64,000 bases of DNA from Bacteroidales bacterium (GTDB taxonomy: Bacteria > Bacteroidota > Bacteroidia > Bacteroidales > Prolixibacteraceae): NCBI GenBank assembly GCA_012719495.1, contig JAAYAG010000090.1:36299-100298 (forward strand). Direction: 5' to 3'. The position numbers were made by a program, and so were the translations under genes. The notes beneath the pieces are model-generated. The model saw only the letters and a program-made list of their open reading frames with translations, searched no databases and had not been told where the DNA came from. Below are positions 61,992 to 64,000 of the stretch, one piece after another; within the stretch, counting starts at the first letter, position 1; every line of letters starts with the position of its first letter.

Positions 61992-64000
61992 ATGTTATTG
62001 ATTCGCAATATAGTAGCAAGAGCGTATTGGTTGTTCTTTTTGATATATGTTCCGATTTTTGCATTTGCACAGAACAATGTGATTTTCGAACATCTTTCGA
62101 CCGATGATGGTCTTTCGAATGGGACAATCAATTCAATATACCATGATAGCCAGGGGTTCATGTGGTTTTGCACCGAAGATGGACTTAACCGGTACGATGG
62201 ATATTCGTTTAAAATTTATCGATCGGCTGTAAACGACAGCAATACTACCCAATTTTTTCAATTTTACGACATTGTTGAGGATAAGTACGGGCGTTTATGG
62301 ATTGGAACTTCTTCCGGTCTCTTTTACCTCGATACACAAACCGACCGTTTGGTTTCTCTCATGAAGCAAATCAACGAAGAATTAATAAATTCTCCGCTCG
62401 ATAGCCGTATCAATAGTGTTTTCATTGACTCAAGAGGTACTTTGTGGGTGAGTTCTTATAACGGAATTGCCAAAATAAATATAAATAAGACCAATGTTTC
62501 AGATTTGTCAATTGATGACATAGAACTGTTTTTTGCCAATTCAGAAAATTTAAATTCAATCTCAAACAACAGTGTTTACACAATTGTGGAGGACGAAAAC
62601 GGGAAAATTCTGATTACATCAAATTCTGATTACATCGATATTTATGATTGCTCAACAAATAGTTTTGAGCATGTGCTTATTGTGGTTGAGAAAACACCTA
62701 ATTGGACCAATCTTTCAAAAAGCATAAAGCTCGAAAAGAATGGTAATGCTCTTATTACTACAAGGGGCTTGGGCATAATTAAATGGGATAGGAAAACCGG
62801 TGTTTTCTCGCCAATAACACTTACCGATGAACAGGGAAAACCCATTGAATTGAAAATTATACGCTCGTCACTGATTGACCGTACAAATAAAATATGGATT
62901 GGTACCGATGGTAACGGGCTTGTTGTTTACGATTCAGAAAAAAATCAGGCGAAGCATTATCCGGGCACTCCCGGAGACCCATCTCAATTGACCAGAGGTG
63001 CAATCTATTCTTTGTACGAAGATCAGGAAGGAAATATTTGGATTGGCACCTATGTGGCAGGATTAAACAAAATGGTTCCACAAAAACAGAATTTTGGGCT
63101 TTTTGTTAGTAATCCGGCAATTAAAAATGGCTTAAGTCACAGTTGTGTGACCAGTTTTTGCGAAGATTCTGAGAAAAAAATATGGATTGGCACCGATGGT
63201 GGCGGGTTAAATTGTTTTGACCCGGCAACCGGGAAATTCACTCATATTAAAAAAGACCTCGCCGATAAAGATGGGCTAACAGTAAACGTGGTGATGGCTT
63301 TGTATTGTGATCCAGAAGACAATATATGGATTGGTACATATAACGGGGGACTTAACATCTACAACCAGAAAACAAAAAAGTTCAGGCATTATCGCTTTAA
63401 TGCCGACGACACAACTACTATTAGCAGCGACCACCCTTGGGGTTTTGTTCGTGACCGATGGGGAAATATGTGGGTGGCGACTGTAAATTATGGGCTAAAC
63501 CTTATGAAGCCCGGCGAATCGAAATTTATCAGATATGGAATTGCTAATTCTGCTACTTCTGGTTTCATTCAATTAATGAGTGATGCATTGACACACATGT
63601 TTATCGATAGTAAAGACCGTTTATGGATAGGTTCTGAATGGGGATTGGAAATGGTTGAACTTGCTAACGTTGATTTTTCTAAGCCTAAACCTGAATTGGT
63701 TTTTAAACACTTTTTACAGTCCGATTCAGTAAACAGCATTAGCGACAATAGGATAAGCTACATTAATGAAGATCGGTTGGGGAATATTTGGGTTGGTACC
63801 AAAGGTGGTGGTATTAATATTCTCGACACAAATACGTGGCTTTTCACACAATACTCAACAAGTCAGGGACTTCCTCACAACATTGTTGATGGGATATTGT
63901 TCGATAATAACGACAATGCGTGGATTAGCACAAATAACGGGTTGTCGGTTTTTAACCCTGTTTCAAAGCAATTTAAAAATTATACAACGTCTGATGGCCT
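61992..64000 (+). CDS. Two-component regulator propeller sensor, N-terminal part
   Basis: Reading from the ATG at 61992 the frame is open to the window end (about 669 residues). It begins with a signal/anchor helix (AYWLFFLIYVPIFAFAQ), then FEHLSTDDGLSNGTINSIYH, the standard opening of Reg_prop sensors. Propeller-strand motifs recur: KIWIGTDGNGLVVYD, IWIGTYVAGLNKM, IWIGTDGGGLNCFD, IWIGTYNGGLNIYN, LWIGSEWGLEMVE and IWVGTKGGGINILD. The rest of the protein, probably a Y_Y_Y domain, histidine kinase and possibly a response regulator with AraC-type output, is outside the window. Such hybrid sensors bind oligosaccharides in the periplasm; the GH44 gene just upstream is a probable target. Confidence 0.92.
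   Translation, partial: MLLIRNIVARAYWLFFLIYVPIFAFAQNNVIFEHLSTDDGLSNGTINSIYHDSQGFMWFCTEDGLNRYDGYSFKIYRSAVNDSNTTQFFQFYDIVEDKYGRLWIGTSSGLFYLDTQTDRLVSLMKQINEELINSPLDSRINSVFIDSRGTLWVSSYNGIAKININKTNVSDLSIDDIELFFANSENLNSISNNSVYTIVEDENGKILITSNSDYIDIYDCSTNSFEHVLIVVEKTPNWTNLSKSIKLEKNGNALITTRGLGIIKWDRKTGVFSPITLTDEQGKPIELKIIRSSLIDRTNKIWIGTDGNGLVVYDSEKNQAKHYPGTPGDPSQLTRGAIYSLYEDQEGNIWIGTYVAGLNKMVPQKQNFGLFVSNPAIKNGLSHSCVTSFCEDSEKKIWIGTDGGGLNCFDPATGKFTHIKKDLADKDGLTVNVVMALYCDPEDNIWIGTYNGGLNIYNQKTKKFRHYRFNADDTTTISSDHPWGFVRDRWGNMWVATVNYGLNLMKPGESKFIRYGIANSATSGFIQLMSDALTHMFIDSKDRLWIGSEWGLEMVELANVDFSKPKPELVFKHFLQSDSVNSISDNRISYINEDRLGNIWVGTKGGGINILDTNTWLFTQYSTSQGLPHNIVDGILFDNNDNAWISTNNGLSVFNPVSKQFKNYTTSDG

Overview
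This window comes from a Bacteroidota chromosome of roughly 40% GC, most likely a free-living or marine Marinilabiliales/Prolixibacteraceae-type member of the class Bacteroidia. The evidence is a complete type IX secretion core (sprF/porP-like, gldK, gldL, gldM, gldN), several proteins with C-terminal type IX sorting domains, many promoters with the Bacteroidota -7 box TAnnTTTG, a YfhO protein, and the start of a two-component propeller sensor beside a glycoside hydrolase. The assignment below class level is inference.

Layout. 1-3.1 kb: a cut secreted protein and two glycosyltransferases on the minus strand. 3.4-6.8 kb: a small type IX-sorted protein followed by a long repetitive fibre with a C-terminal S74-type chaperone domain. 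6.86-7.07 kb: an undocumented relic that I read as the N-terminus of a GH78 alpha-L-rhamnosidase. 7.1-11.1 kb: a secreted alpha/beta hydrolase, a small ORF and yfhO. 11.2-16.4 kb: a minus-strand cluster of an ECF sigma factor, an anti-sigma-like membrane protein, an outer-membrane-like protein, a cadherin/DNRLRE lipoprotein and an FG-GAP protein with a sorting domain. 16.6-25.3 kb: a surface polysaccharide locus with a Wzx-type flippase, a CDP-polyol phosphotransferase, a Bcs1-like cytidylyltransferase/reductase fusion, an FkbM methyltransferase, a GT2, and the wbpE-wbpD-wbpB set for UDP-GlcNAc3NAcA. Together they point to a polymer carrying a ribitol-phosphate-like unit and a diacetamido-uronic acid.

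25.3-32.6 kb holds housekeeping genes: an Ig-like lipoprotein coupled to PBP1A, then topA. 32.6-41.4 kb is the type IX/gliding block: a degenerate arginase-family protein, sprF-like, gldK, gldL, gldM, gldN, a strong terminator, and a second gldK-like gene. gldM is split by a single extra T near position 37501, which separates the 38-residue membrane-anchor start from the rest. 41.4-51.4 kb carries an M3 peptidase coupled to a flavin reductase, an aldo/keto reductase, a lipoprotein with an alpha/beta-hydrolase fold lacking its nucleophile Ser, a stand-alone trpB, two tandem DUF3943 paralogues, a GH8 exo-oligoxylanase-type enzyme and tRNA-Asn. 51.7-59.5 kb carries an unknown basic secreted protein, serS, pgeF and a potABCD operon with an unusual PotA (duplicated C-terminal domain) and a membrane-tailed PotD. 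59.8-64 kb holds a GH44 glycanase with a sorting domain and the N-terminal part of a propeller sensor that runs off the window.

How they fit: the sorted proteins (positions 3384, 11249 and 59810) would need the type IX machine encoded at 33.9-39.9 kb. The glycosyltransferases and sugar-nucleotide genes probably build surface glycans, and in this phylum sorted proteins are often anchored on such glycans. GH44 and GH8 fit plant-hemicellulose use, and the propeller sensor beside GH44 may regulate it. No CRISPR array, insertion sequence, rRNA or prophage was found.
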